A DNA stretch of 64,000 nucleotides, taken from NCBI GenBank assembly GCA_964371655.1, contig CAYJOD010000006.1:81549-145548 (forward strand), given 5' to 3'. Shown piece after piece: positions 34,844 to 43,773 of the stretch (its first letter is position 1; every line of letters starts with the position of its first letter). The notes beneath the pieces were generated by a model. That model did not search any database. It was not told the DNA's origin and saw only the letters and a program-made list of their open reading frames with translations. The DNA is from CAZGSN01 sp964371655 (lineage in GTDB: Bacteria > Desulfobacterota > Binatia > HRBIN30). The translations under genes and the position numbers were made by a program.

Positions 34844-36039
34844 TTCGCCTCACCTTGGGAAATTGAGAACAGCTGTTCCAGGACGCTGTTCTGACCTTCG
34901 AGATCGAGGATGCGAAAGTTCTCGACGATGCGGCGAATCAATCGCTGGTTGGCGTGGGCAATGGCCGCATCACGGTCGCCGGCTGGCGGAAGATGTACCA
35001 GTTCACCTGTTGGGGTCACTAGAACCGGGGAAACGCACTGATCCTGCCAACCGACCTTGAGCGTCCCGCTATGTGCGTCGCGATGGCAATTCGGACACAC
35101 GACGAGAAGGTTCGCTTTTGTGTCGACGCCGCCGACACCGCGCGGATCGACGTGGTGAGCGTCGACCGTGGTGGTCGCCTCTCCACACGCCATGCATCGA
35201 TGGCCCACTTCGTCCTTCTTCTCGGCAGCCAGAACTTTGTCTCGCCGGTAGAGACGAGCCTGCACAATCTTCAAATTGTCCCACAGCGAGAGGTCTTGAA
35301 TGAATCGTTCCTTCGCGTTGTCGGAAAGGGGTGAGCTCGGGTCGAACTCATAATCGATGTCGGGGTGGAATTTGAAAAGCGATCCCTGCATGCGGCGTGC
35401 ACGCTCCTCCGCAATGCGTTGCTGCACGCGCTTCTCACCCAGGCGTTCCTTCAGGGTATCCCAGGAGCGATCCTTGAGGTCATCCTGGTCGAGCACCTTG
35501 TCATTGATGCCGTTGATCGCGCAACGGAGAAGGGCCCCGTAACATACCGTTAGCAAGTCCCGATTCGGGTGGTCATGCTGGCGCTGGATTCGTTCCGCCA
35601 AGCCGCGCAAGAGCAGCAACGCCTGAATGGTGCCCGACGCGGCACCGAACCCTCGAAGCGCCGCCGGCAGCAGCGTGTCAGATGCGTCGGCGTGGCGCTC
35701 CTCGAACAGGTTCTCCAAGTCGGACATTGGAAGTCCCTGACGAAGATCCCCCAGGGACTCGATTGCATACGCGCGGATGTTTTCGCGTTCATCAGCACGA
35801 TACGCTCCCCAAAGAGCGTCGATGACACGGGGGCTATTGCCGCCGGAACGAACCGCGACAATCGCCCATTCTCGCACCAGCGGATCGGAGTCGTGCAGCG
35901 CAGCAAGGCAGGCTTGCCACTCTGACTCGCTCCCCTTGGACAGCCCCTGCTCAGCCAACCGCTGGAGCGCGCGGGACCGCGTCTCGCGATCGCCGAACCG
36001 GATTTCGTCTTCGATGCCCCGCATACTTGTGGTCACCAT
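34840..36039 (-). CDS. HEAT-repeat protein with C-terminal HNH nuclease domain
   Basis: The 399-residue protein begins with HEAT-like helical pairs (RETRSRALQRLAEQGLS, ACLAALHDSDPLVREWAIVAV, IRAYAIESLGDL). Around residues 280-325 it carries an HNH domain: RCMACGEA, VDAHHVDPRGVGG and LLVVCPNCHRDAHSG, with both Cys pairs and the His-His core intact. It lies 5 bp after the SNF2 helicase gene and overlaps the methyltransferase gene by 4 bp, so the three are translationally coupled. It is therefore the probable cleavage subunit of a helicase-methyltransferase restriction-like complex, with HEAT repeats for protein or DNA contact. Confidence 0.8.
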   Translation of the reverse strand: MVTTSMRGIEDEIRFGDRETRSRALQRLAEQGLSKGSESEWQACLAALHDSDPLVREWAIVAVRSGGNSPRVIDALWGAYRADERENIRAYAIESLGDLRQGLPMSDLENLFEERHADASDTLLPAALRGFGAASGTIQALLLLRGLAERIQRQHDHPNRDLLTVCYGALLRCAINGINDKVLDQDDLKDRSWDTLKERLGEKRVQQRIAEERARRMQGSLFKFHPDIDYEFDPSSPLSDNAKERFIQDLSLWDNLKIVQARLYRRDKVLAAEKKDEVGHRCMACGEATTTVDAHHVDPRGVGGVDTKANLLVVCPNCHRDAHSGTLKVGWQDQCVSPVLVTPTGELVHLPPAGDRDAAIAHANQRLIRRIVENFRILDLEGQNSVLEQLFSISQGEAK

Positions 36040-36044
36040 CGCAA

Positions 36045-39000
36045 CTAATTAGCCGCGATCCCCATCGCCTTATGCGCCTTGCGCAGCAACTCGGCGAGTG
36101 CGCTGATATCGGCGATTCCAAGGCGACCCCGGGCAAACTCATACAGCATGATCTTGTAGTCCTGCTTCTTGCCGTCGATTTCACGCGGCTTGCCGTCGAT
36201 GACGATCTTCTTCACGCCGCCGCGCTCGTACGCTGATTCTTGAGCGTCAGGATGTAGGCGAACGAAGTCTTCCACCACAGAGGTAGGGATCAGATCCTCA
36301 ATCTCGACATCCCAGGACTTTCCCCCCTTGTCGCGGAAATCGGGTCGCTCCAGATTGAAGAAATGGCGGTTCTTCTGAAGGCCGAGCTTGGAGAGTCCTT
36401 CGGCCGCCTTGAAGCCGGAATCGTCGCCGTCGAGGATGACCACGAAGCGCCGGCCGGCATCCTCCAATCCTTTCAGGCTGCCGATGATTTCGATCATGCG
36501 ACTAGTGCCGGCGCCGCCGAGGATCTTGAGCTTGCCGCCGAGGAGCAGATCTTCGCCTGCATGCTTCTTGTGCAGTGCGGCCGCCAATTCGAGATAGAGC
36601 TTGTCGGTGACACCCTCGACGACGATGTTGAACTCACCGATGCCCTCGTAGTCGGCGAATGCGTCGCAGATAAGGTTCTTTACATCGACGATCGCGTTCG
36701 CACCGATGCGGTACTGCTCCACTGTAACGATCGGGTCCCAGCCGAGGCGCGCCGGATCTTGAATGACGTGCAGCTCAGGCTCCTTGGCGCAGTTGTAGAC
36801 GACGTAGAGCCAGTAATCCTTCTTGAGACGCTGCGCAGTCTTGTATTCGTTACTAGTTAGAATCACCTCGCCCACGCCCGCACGGCCTTTCACTTCGATG
36901 AAACGAATCGCCGTAAAGGTCTCCGGGTCTTCCGGATGAGGCCGGCGTGAGCGCAGGTCGAATCCGCGGTTCTCTTGCTCGACGCTCTCGACTTGCCAAC
37001 CGCGCGCTTGTTCGTGACCGATCGCATACTCAACGGCGATTCTCTCGACGTCGTCGTCACGAACCATCATCCGCAGTGCGGGAGATTCGCGATCCGGATG
37101 CGGAACAACCCAGGCGCGTCCGATCTGCTCTATATCACCGACCATGCAATGCCGCTCTTGGGCTAGCTCTGCCAATCGCCGATCCAGTCGCGCGTTCAGG
37201 TCGTCGAGACGATCCTCGACTTGCTTGATGTTCGCGGCGAGCAGCGGCGACGGATCGCCGTGCTGCTGCTGTTGGGTCAGCTCGGCAAGGCGCAGGTTCT
37301 GGCGATGGATCAGCTCCTTGAGACTGATCTGAATGTGAGTCGCGATCGTCTCGGTTTCACGCGTCCGCTCCTTGGCGATCTCTTGCAGGAATGAATCCAA
37401 GGCTTGCTCGACCAAGACGTGCTCGACCGCTTCACGATGCGGGAGCCCTTCCTCCGGTGGAGCAGTTGTCCCCTGGATGGCGGGAACGAGATCGGCAAAG
37501 ACCGTCGGCTGTCGGATCGACGTGGAGCCATCGCAGTTGACCTGCACCACAAAGAGCTTGCGATGGAGCTGATGGCCGCGGCCATCTTTGACCGACGCGG
37601 CGTACACATCGAGGCGACGGGGTTCCTTGCTGTTTAAGTCGTAGAACACGGCACCGCGTTCGAGATCGGGGCGGACGCGATCGAGCGTGTCTTCGCGGAC
37701 CACTTCAAAGAGCGGGTGACCAGGCGTGACCCACTCGGACGTCGGATCTGCGGGCAACAGGGTCTTGTCGAAGACGACCTGGCGATACTCCTTGCCGAGC
37801 TTGCCAAGGCGCGGCTCAAGCCGATCGCCGATTGGCCACAGCATCTTCGGGACGCGTCCGATACGGTAGATGTGGCATGCTGCACGGACTTCCTTCGGAT
37901 GAATTCCCGCATGTGGTGCTGCCGAAAGAAAGAAATCCTCGACCACCTCGGGCACCAATCGGTTTTCCTTCGCTTCAGCCGACTTTCCGACGAGAGCGGA
38001 GAGATTGAGCTCGCGCTTCGCCAAGCCTTCGAGGGTCGACTCCGTGATCTGCCGGAATCGATCGATATCGACTTCTTGTACGATGCGATTCTTGATCGCG
38101 TCTTCGGTGAGATTCTTGGCGTACATCTCACGGAGCATTCGCTCCAGCTGGTTGGCGGGAAACACGTCACCGAGCACGTTGAAAATCTTCCCCGTACGGT
38201 GCGGATCGAGATCGTGCTCGATCTGCGCCAGCCGCTCGAAAAGTCGCTGGAGGACGCGACCTTCACGGGTGTTCGTCGCGACGAAGTTCAGGATCAGGCA
38301 ATCCTTCTCCTGGCCGTAGCGGTGAATGCGGCCCATGCGCTGTTCAAGACGGACGGGATTCCACGGAATGTCGTAGTTGATCATGAACCAGCAGAACTGC
38401 AGGTTGATGCCTTCGCCCGCTGCTTCCGTAGCCACCAGCACCTGAGCTGATTCGCGAAACTCACGCTCGGCGTACAAGCGACTGTCCTTGGTGTCGCGGT
38501 CACCGATCTTCATTCCGCCGTGAATCTGGGTGACCGACAGACCCCAATCGCGCAGCTTGCCGACGAGATAGTCGAGCGTGTCCTTGTGCTCCGTAAACAG
38601 AAGCAGCTTCATCTTCGGGTCGTCGAAGATGCCCTCTGTCTTGAGCTGTTCTTTCAGCCGCAAGAGTTTGGTTTCGACCTCGCGCTTTTCCAGATCACGA
38701 GCTTGATCGATCAGCTTGCCAAGTTCGAAGATCTCCTCCCGAAGGGCAGCTGGATCGACCGATGCAACCACGGTCTCCAAGTCGGAAATGATCTTCTGCT
38801 GCTCGTCTTCGGGTAGATCCTCGAAGTTGTCTGGGATTCTCTTCTCGATTTGCTCCTGGTGGTACTTCGCCGGGTCTTCGAGAATCTTCTCCCGACGCTC
38901 GCGCATGCGCTCCAGGCTTCGGCGCAACGCATAGGTGCTCGACGCGAAGCGGCGCTGCAGCATTGCCATCGTGAATCCCAGCACACGACCGCGGGCGCTG

Positions 39001-40124
39001 TCGTCAGCAGCGGCCTTGATCGACTGGTCTTCCACGTAGCGCGTCAGTCGGTCGTAAAGATCCCACTCGTCAGAGTCGATCGCGAACTCAATCGTCCGAA
39101 CGTTGCGGTCGGTGAAGAGACGCCTCACCTCACCCGTGTCGGGATCGGGGAAGCTAACCAGTGCCTCCTTCGTACGGCGGAGGTAGAACGGTGCGCTGTT
39201 GCGGCGCATCGCCTCTTGCAGGCTGGTCACGTCGCCGTAGACATCCGGGTCGAGCAGCGAGAGGAACCGGCAGAAGTTTTCCGCGTTCCCCTTGTGGGGC
39301 GTGGCGGTCATCAGCATGTAGTGGTCGGTCATCTGCGACAGCGACTCACCAAGCTGGTACGCGAGCGTCTTCTTGTCGGCGCTGTAGGCGCTCATTTTGT
39401 GCGCCTCATCGACAATGATCAGATCCCAGTGACTGCGGAGCAGGCTGTCCTTGGCGTCCTCAATCGTGGAGACCCAGGACACTGACGTGATCACCTGGTC
39501 CTTTTCTTGGAACGGATTGGATCCGTAGTTCGCGCGCAGGACGTCGGAGCGGATAATTTCGAATTTCTCGCGAAACTTCTCGCGCATCTCGCGCTGCCAC
39601 TGGAAGGTTAGATTTGCGGGAACAACGATCAGGGTGCGTTGCACCAGGCCACGGATCTTCAGCTCTTTGAGGAGAAGACCGGCCATGATCGTCTTGCCGG
39701 CGCCGGGGTCGTCGGCCAGCAAGAACCGGATGCGCGGGAGTTTTAGGAAGTAGTCGTAAACCGCCTCAAGCTGATGCGGCAGCGGATCGACGCGAGCGAT
39801 CGACAGAGCGAAGTAAGGGTCGTACTCGTAGGCGAGGCCGAGGCGCACCGCCTCGACGCCCAACTTGAACTTACTCGCGTCACCATCGAACTGTTGGACA
39901 TCTGGCGTTGCTTCGAGCAGGGCGAGCTGGGCTTCAGACAGAACCGGATCATGAACCTTACCGGTCTTCAGCCCCTTGCCGATGAGCTTGATCGACTTGC
40001 CCATCGGCACGACCGCGAGCACCTGCACGGGCTCCGGGAAGATCGGCCCGCGGACAATGACGTTCGGTTTGAGTTGATCCGGCTGCATGAGCTTCGCTGA
40101 AATATTCCCCCAGAATTCGAGCAC
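36045..40124 (-). CDS. SNF2-family helicase with DUF3883 and C-terminal TOPRIM domain
   Basis: The 1359-residue protein has a SNF2 helicase core: FLLADDPGAGKTIMAGLL (Walker A), LIIVDEAHKMSAY (Walker B), LMTATPHKG, and C-terminal helicase motifs including EAAGEGINLQFC and EQRMGRIHRYGQEKD. A DUF3883-like module follows (IRFIEVKGRAG, LTSNEYKTAQRLKKDYWLYVV). The last ~195 residues (from ~1165) form a TOPRIM domain: NIVVEGVTDKLYLEL (Glu ~1170) and RFVVILDGDDSG (Asp ~1232/1234/1235). SNF2-DUF3883 helicases accompany DISARM-like and DUF1156 methyltransferase loci, but a fused TOPRIM is unusual in my knowledge. It is the first gene of the leftward operon. Confidence 0.88.
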   Translation of the reverse strand: MLEFWGNISAKLMQPDQLKPNVIVRGPIFPEPVQVLAVVPMGKSIKLIGKGLKTGKVHDPVLSEAQLALLEATPDVQQFDGDASKFKLGVEAVRLGLAYEYDPYFALSIARVDPLPHQLEAVYDYFLKLPRIRFLLADDPGAGKTIMAGLLLKELKIRGLVQRTLIVVPANLTFQWQREMREKFREKFEIIRSDVLRANYGSNPFQEKDQVITSVSWVSTIEDAKDSLLRSHWDLIIVDEAHKMSAYSADKKTLAYQLGESLSQMTDHYMLMTATPHKGNAENFCRFLSLLDPDVYGDVTSLQEAMRRNSAPFYLRRTKEALVSFPDPDTGEVRRLFTDRNVRTIEFAIDSDEWDLYDRLTRYVEDQSIKAAADDSARGRVLGFTMAMLQRRFASSTYALRRSLERMRERREKILEDPAKYHQEQIEKRIPDNFEDLPEDEQQKIISDLETVVASVDPAALREEIFELGKLIDQARDLEKREVETKLLRLKEQLKTEGIFDDPKMKLLLFTEHKDTLDYLVGKLRDWGLSVTQIHGGMKIGDRDTKDSRLYAEREFRESAQVLVATEAAGEGINLQFCWFMINYDIPWNPVRLEQRMGRIHRYGQEKDCLILNFVATNTREGRVLQRLFERLAQIEHDLDPHRTGKIFNVLGDVFPANQLERMLREMYAKNLTEDAIKNRIVQEVDIDRFRQITESTLEGLAKRELNLSALVGKSAEAKENRLVPEVVEDFFLSAAPHAGIHPKEVRAACHIYRIGRVPKMLWPIGDRLEPRLGKLGKEYRQVVFDKTLLPADPTSEWVTPGHPLFEVVREDTLDRVRPDLERGAVFYDLNSKEPRRLDVYAASVKDGRGHQLHRKLFVVQVNCDGSTSIRQPTVFADLVPAIQGTTAPPEEGLPHREAVEHVLVEQALDSFLQEIAKERTRETETIATHIQISLKELIHRQNLRLAELTQQQQHGDPSPLLAANIKQVEDRLDDLNARLDRRLAELAQERHCMVGDIEQIGRAWVVPHPDRESPALRMMVRDDDVERIAVEYAIGHEQARGWQVESVEQENRGFDLRSRRPHPEDPETFTAIRFIEVKGRAGVGEVILTSNEYKTAQRLKKDYWLYVVYNCAKEPELHVIQDPARLGWDPIVTVEQYRIGANAIVDVKNLICDAFADYEGIGEFNIVVEGVTDKLYLELAAALHKKHAGEDLLLGGKLKILGGAGTSRMIEIIGSLKGLEDAGRRFVVILDGDDSGFKAAEGLSKLGLQKNRHFFNLERPDFRDKGGKSWDVEIEDLIPTSVVEDFVRLHPDAQESAYERGGVKKIVIDGKPREIDGKKQDYKIMLYEFARGRLGIADISALAELLRKAHKAMGIAAN

Positions 40125-40252
40125 CTATACCAGAAAAGACAACAAGACCGAACGTTGGCTCAGGCAGCGCCAGAAGGGCTCAGTTAGGATCTGCTGCTCG
40201 CGAATTGCAGAAGCAGCGCTCACATTTTTCAGTCAGCATACGGCGTCGGTCA

Positions 40253-41269
40253 CTACGCCGGAGTGATCAGACCCTCTACGCCTTCCCAGGCGCGGCGCGC
40301 CTTGACGTGAATGGGAGTGGACGGAAGTCTCGTTCCGTCGCTCGACTCCCACCACCCAAGATTTTCGTCGGATTCAGCACTCTTGGATCCGCCCTCAAAT
40401 ACGGAATGCAGGATCGAGCGTTCCGGAACGCGCATGCGAGGGTGAATTCGAAAGCTCGTGCGGCGCGCCTCGCCGTTCTCGATCACAGTGACCGCGCGGA
40501 GAGCTGGAACCGGTCGAGACGCGAACCCAAAACCCATCTGATTTGCTTGACGGATTTCGTCCTTTCGAAGCGCAAGTTCGGCCTTGATCAAGATGACGGG
40601 TGTGGGCCACGCCTGAACAAATCCCGTTAACGCAGACTCGCGACTCGCTTCCGGACAGAGACGAGCCTTCAAAGAATCAATTTTATCGAAGCAGATCTTC
40701 CCGTCTATGTGTGGTCTCACCAGCGATGGCAGAAACCCGAGATGACCTGCGACGATATCCATCATGGATTCCTCGGGATCTTTGGAGTCTCGATCTGAAT
40801 GAGTTCGGCGGAAGGCAAGCCGCAGTTGATCGGTCAAACAAATCAAATGCGCGAGCTCGTGCCACTTCGTGAAATATTCCCGTGAAGCCTTTTCTCCACG
40901 ACAGTCAATGACGGACACGAAGCGAGGTTCCCAGGAATCTCTCTTGCGGCGCTGGAACGTGATTCCGAACACTTCACCGCTCAGTTCATTCTTAAGGTTC
41001 GCAAAACCGACCTCACCCTTCGCGACATAGCGACCTCTAACGTCCTGCAAATCTTCGTCGCTCCTTATCACTTCGAACGTGGTTTCGAGCCTGCCCCTCA
41101 CCATATCCGTCAGCTGGCTCAGGCTGTCACAGCCAGAGAACTCGCGCACGATAGCCGCTATTCGCTTCTCGCAGAAATCTCGGATAGCGGATGTTGGGTC
41201 ATTCCCCTTAAGGCCAAGGTCCCGAGCCAGGGTCCAGATCTTGGGCGACTTATTGAGCCGCGACGCCAT
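40253..41269 (-). CDS. capP: CapP-like ImmA/IrrE-family metallopeptidase
   Basis: The 338-residue protein has the zinc-peptidase motif HELAH (His137, Glu138, His141) in YFTKWHELAHLICLTDQL. Its N-terminal ~100 residues and C-terminal ~150 residues have no obvious domain. The ATG overlaps the stop of the HTH gene by one base (TAATG). An HTH repressor plus ImmA/IrrE-type protease divergent from CBASS genes is the CapH/CapP arrangement, in which the protease cleaves the repressor on DNA damage (ssDNA-triggered) and derepresses CBASS. That family knowledge fits this locus well; orthology is inferred from context and architecture. Confidence 0.78.
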   Translation of the reverse strand: MASRLNKSPKIWTLARDLGLKGNDPTSAIRDFCEKRIAAIVREFSGCDSLSQLTDMVRGRLETTFEVIRSDEDLQDVRGRYVAKGEVGFANLKNELSGEVFGITFQRRKRDSWEPRFVSVIDCRGEKASREYFTKWHELAHLICLTDQLRLAFRRTHSDRDSKDPEESMMDIVAGHLGFLPSLVRPHIDGKICFDKIDSLKARLCPEASRESALTGFVQAWPTPVILIKAELALRKDEIRQANQMGFGFASRPVPALRAVTVIENGEARRTSFRIHPRMRVPERSILHSVFEGGSKSAESDENLGWWESSDGTRLPSTPIHVKARRAWEGVEGLITPA

Positions 41270-41679
41270 TAGCCGAACACCTTCTTCACGACGCTGTACA
41301 GATTCTTCCAATCCTGCAAGGACAGGTCTTTCACCGATCGGTTGCTTCGCCGTGCAACGATCGACCGCTGGGCGTCAAGCAACTCCAGCGTCTGCGAATA
41401 CGTGAGCTTAAGTTCCTCAGCAGCCTGCGAGAGATTCGTTGGAATTGTTACGGGTCCCCGTGGCGCTTGAGGTTCATCGTTCGGACCTCGCAATAGATAG
41501 TCGAGCGAAGCACCTAGCGAGTTCGCGATCCGCAGGAGAACTTGGGCGCTGACGTTCCGCTTGTTGTTCTCCACATCGCAGAGGAACCCTTTGCTCACCT
41601 CAGCGGCGTCAGCCAGTTCTGCTTGCGTCTTGCCCACCTTCTCACGAACCTCTCGGATACGATCTCCAACAGTAGGCAT
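41269..41679 (-). CDS. capH: CapH-like XRE repressor of CBASS
   Basis: The 136-residue protein has an N-terminal XRE HTH: GDRIREVREKVGKTQAELAD, AAEVSKGFLCDVENNKRNVS, with SLDYLLRG following, and a C-terminal helical tail that would be the dimerisation and cleavage region. The ATG at 41679 follows GGAGGAG; a start at 41721 is possible. It is transcribed away from the CBASS genes and overlaps the peptidase gene (TAATG). Direct repeats of AATTCGC between the divergent genes (41761, 41780) are probable operator sites. Confidence 0.8.
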   Translation of the reverse strand: MPTVGDRIREVREKVGKTQAELADAAEVSKGFLCDVENNKRNVSAQVLLRIANSLGASLDYLLRGPNDEPQAPRGPVTIPTNLSQAAEELKLTYSQTLELLDAQRSIVARRSNRSVKDLSLQDWKNLYSVVKKVFG

Positions 41680-41745
41680 TTCGTGTAACTCCTCCAGCTG
41701 TAGGTATTCCATCACGAGCACCGCAATTCAAGATGTCTTTCTATA

Positions 41746-41787
41746 TTGACGACGCATGAAGAATTCGCTATCCAGTAAGAAATTCGC
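41746..41787 (+). promoter_or_regulatory. CBASS promoter with direct-repeat operator
   Basis: TTGACG (41746-41751), a 17-bp spacer and TATCCA (41769-41774) form a promoter pointing at the CBASS genes. GAATTCGC (41761-41768) lies inside the spacer and AAATTCGC (41780-41787) just past the -10 box, 19 bp apart: positions where a repressor would block polymerase. Confidence 0.55.
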
Positions 41788-41837
41788 AATACGTGTACAG
41801 GCGCGTGGCCGATCGGCGGCGGGAGAAGGAGGCACTG

Positions 41838-42818
41838 ATGAAGCAACACACTGGTCAAGGGCGGGAGCGGCTCCTCCGAACAGCTAGCCCGCCGGAAGGC
41901 AGTGGATCAGGGTCGGGTGGAGTCGATGCGTCGGGGATTCTCGATAGCCGAATCCTTCCGGACAGAGATCTCGGTCGGCAGTGGGACGCGATAATTTTGG
42001 AGCCGGAGGTAAAGGACCGGCTTCTTGCGCAGGCAATCCTCAACTTTACCCTTCGAGCTCGAGTAAACCGCCAGCAACTGCCATTTCACGGGCTCATCGT
42101 TCTTCACGGACCGCCTGGCACGGGGAAGACCTCGATGGCGCGCGGGCTAGCGAATCGCACGGCTGAATCGTTCGAGGGGCATGGGCGCTTTTTGTACATC
42201 GAAGTAGAACCACACGCGCTCGCCAGCGCAGCTCATGGGCGCAGCCAGCGAGCGGTGAGGGATCTGCTCAGTCTGACCATCGCTGAGCGAGCGGACAACG
42301 GTCCTGTCATCGTTTTGTTGGACGAGGTTGAGACACTTGCAGCAGATCGCTCGAAATTGAGTTTGGAAGCCAATCCAATCGATGTGCATCGCGCGACGGA
42401 TGCGGTGCTTGCGCAACTCGATCAGCTCGCTGCTCGATTTTCGAATCTGCTGTTCATTGCGACGAGCAACTTCACCAAGGCGGTGGACGCGGCGTTCCTC
42501 TCTCGCGCTGACCTAGTCGAATACATCGACCTACCGGGTCCGGCTGCATGCCGTCAGATTCTGCTCTCAACAGTTGCATCGCTGGCGGATGTTTTTCCAG
42601 AGGTCAACAAGATCACCCTCGACAAGGACTTTGAGCGAGCCGCCGAACTGTGCCACGGGCTGGACGGCCGGCAGATACGGAAGGTCGTGCTTTCCGCATG
42701 CACGTTTGACAAGCTCACCGCCCTCGATCCGAGCCGCCTGACAGCATCCGACGTGCTCAAGTCGGTGGAACACGCGCGTCGAGAGCTGAAGACACGCGAG
42801 GAACCGTCATGTCGGTAG
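41838..42818 (+). CDS. cap6: TRIP13/Pch2-like AAA+ ATPase of type III CBASS (Cap6)
   Basis: The 326-residue AAA+ protein has Walker A GPPGTGKTS (~91-99), Walker B VIVLLDEVETLA (~157-168) and sensor-1 FIATSNFTKAVD. EVETLA and the DAAFLSRADL arginine-finger region are typical of TRIP13/Pch2, whose substrates are HORMA proteins. ATG 41838 follows AAGGAGG and is preferred over 41793. In CBASS, Cap6 disassembles the HORMA-CD-NTase complex and so limits inappropriate signalling. The first gene of an operon with a HORMA gene and a CD-NTase gene. Confidence 0.88.
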   Translation: MKQHTGQGRERLLRTASPPEGSGSGSGGVDASGILDSRILPDRDLGRQWDAIILEPEVKDRLLAQAILNFTLRARVNRQQLPFHGLIVLHGPPGTGKTSMARGLANRTAESFEGHGRFLYIEVEPHALASAAHGRSQRAVRDLLSLTIAERADNGPVIVLLDEVETLAADRSKLSLEANPIDVHRATDAVLAQLDQLAARFSNLLFIATSNFTKAVDAAFLSRADLVEYIDLPGPAACRQILLSTVASLADVFPEVNKITLDKDFERAAELCHGLDGRQIRKVVLSACTFDKLTALDPSRLTASDVLKSVEHARRELKTREEPSCR

Positions 42819-43276
42819 TAGCGCGGAGGATCAAAGCGATCCCAGTCCGGTCGGCTTCGGACGTGTGGCTCGTAGTCGTGGACTTGTTGGCGCCCCTGAC
42901 ATCGGATGCCCGCGACGAACTGTTGCGTATTGCCGGTGTCGCGGCATGCCTAGTGGCATCCGAGGCGATGAAGAACTCCCCGATCGTAGTGCGCGGCACG
43001 GCTCCGTGCGTCCGCATCTACTGTCTTTACGGCGAAGACGCGATTGCCGGCGACGATGCTAACGAGGCACAGCTGCCGACCTGCCCCACCGATTCCGACT
43101 GGTCAATGAGCATCCCGTGCCCGATCGAAGATCTGGAATGGGTGCAAACTACACTTGCGAAGCAGTCCGCCCGGATTACGGCACGCGACATGAACGACGC
43201 ATTTACGATCTCTGAGGAAGGCGACGAAAAGTCGGCGGCGGTGACAATCAACGTGGAGGCGTTCCTTCGATCATGA
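42809..43276 (+). CDS. Small CBASS protein, possible second HORMA-type partner
   Basis: A 155-residue protein encoded between TRIP13 and HORMA, overlapping both (8-10 bp and 4 bp), so it is a co-translated member of the operon. Motif-like segments are VRIYCLYGEDAI and DWSMSIPCPIEDLEWV, then SARITARDM. I do not recognise a family. Some type III CBASS operons encode two HORMA proteins (HORMA2 and HORMA3), and this position and size fit the second, peptide-bearing HORMA; the sequence does not show an obvious HORMA signature, so this remains a hypothesis. Confidence 0.55.
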   Translation: MSVVARRIKAIPVRSASDVWLVVVDLLAPLTSDARDELLRIAGVAACLVASEAMKNSPIVVRGTAPCVRIYCLYGEDAIAGDDANEAQLPTCPTDSDWSMSIPCPIEDLEWVQTTLAKQSARITARDMNDAFTISEEGDEKSAAVTINVEAFLRS

Positions 43277-43773
43277 GCACATCCGTCTTCGTAAACACTT
43301 ACGCGTATTCGGTCACGTACGTGGCGGAAAACATCCTTCGGTCGTTCAAGGAGATCATTCGGGAAAGCGGATTGAGCCCCGGAAAATTGACGAAGGAGTG
43401 GCCAGTTCTTCAACTCGGAATCAGCACGTGGCTTGGTAGCCATCACCTTAAGCGAGTTGTCCTGGAGGTGTACGATCCCCAGGACGGGAAGCTCGTTGGC
43501 CGCTGGGATTTCGACATCGCATACGGACCGCAGGGTGACGGCACGATGTGGCTCAACACAGAAGACGTGAGATACCACATCCTGAAGTCCGGACGCTGGC
43601 CGAGCACCTGCGATTACGAGTTGATCGTTTCGAACAGCGTCGGCCGGCCGGATGTGCCGGGCTGGTCTCTGGGTACCTTCCGTTCCACCGACGGCTTCGT
43701 TCGCCAGAGCATTGGGACAACAATTGATGGGAGCGGCATTGCCGCAGGCGCAGCCTATTGGAGGCGTGCATGA
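43273..43773 (+). CDS. cap7: Bacterial HORMA-domain protein (Cap7) of type III CBASS
   Basis: The 166-residue protein matches the bacterial HORMA family: VNTYAYSVTYVAENILRSF, KEIIRESGLSPGKL, LQLGISTWLGSHHLKRVVLE, GRWDFDIAYG, LNTEDVRYHILKSG and a late RPDVPGWSLGTFRSTDGF segment. HORMA proteins bind peptides and activate the CD-NTase, and TRIP13 opens them. The gene overlaps the upstream small gene and the CD-NTase gene (ATGA), indicating tight co-expression. Confident as HORMA; the peptide that triggers it is unknown. Confidence 0.85.
   Translation: MSTSVFVNTYAYSVTYVAENILRSFKEIIRESGLSPGKLTKEWPVLQLGISTWLGSHHLKRVVLEVYDPQDGKLVGRWDFDIAYGPQGDGTMWLNTEDVRYHILKSGRWPSTCDYELIVSNSVGRPDVPGWSLGTFRSTDGFVRQSIGTTIDGSGIAAGAAYWRRA

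Noticed and set aside
36045..40124. Canonical DISARM
   Set aside because: The SNF2-DUF3883 helicase fits a DrmD-like protein, but no drmA, drmB or drmC gene is present.
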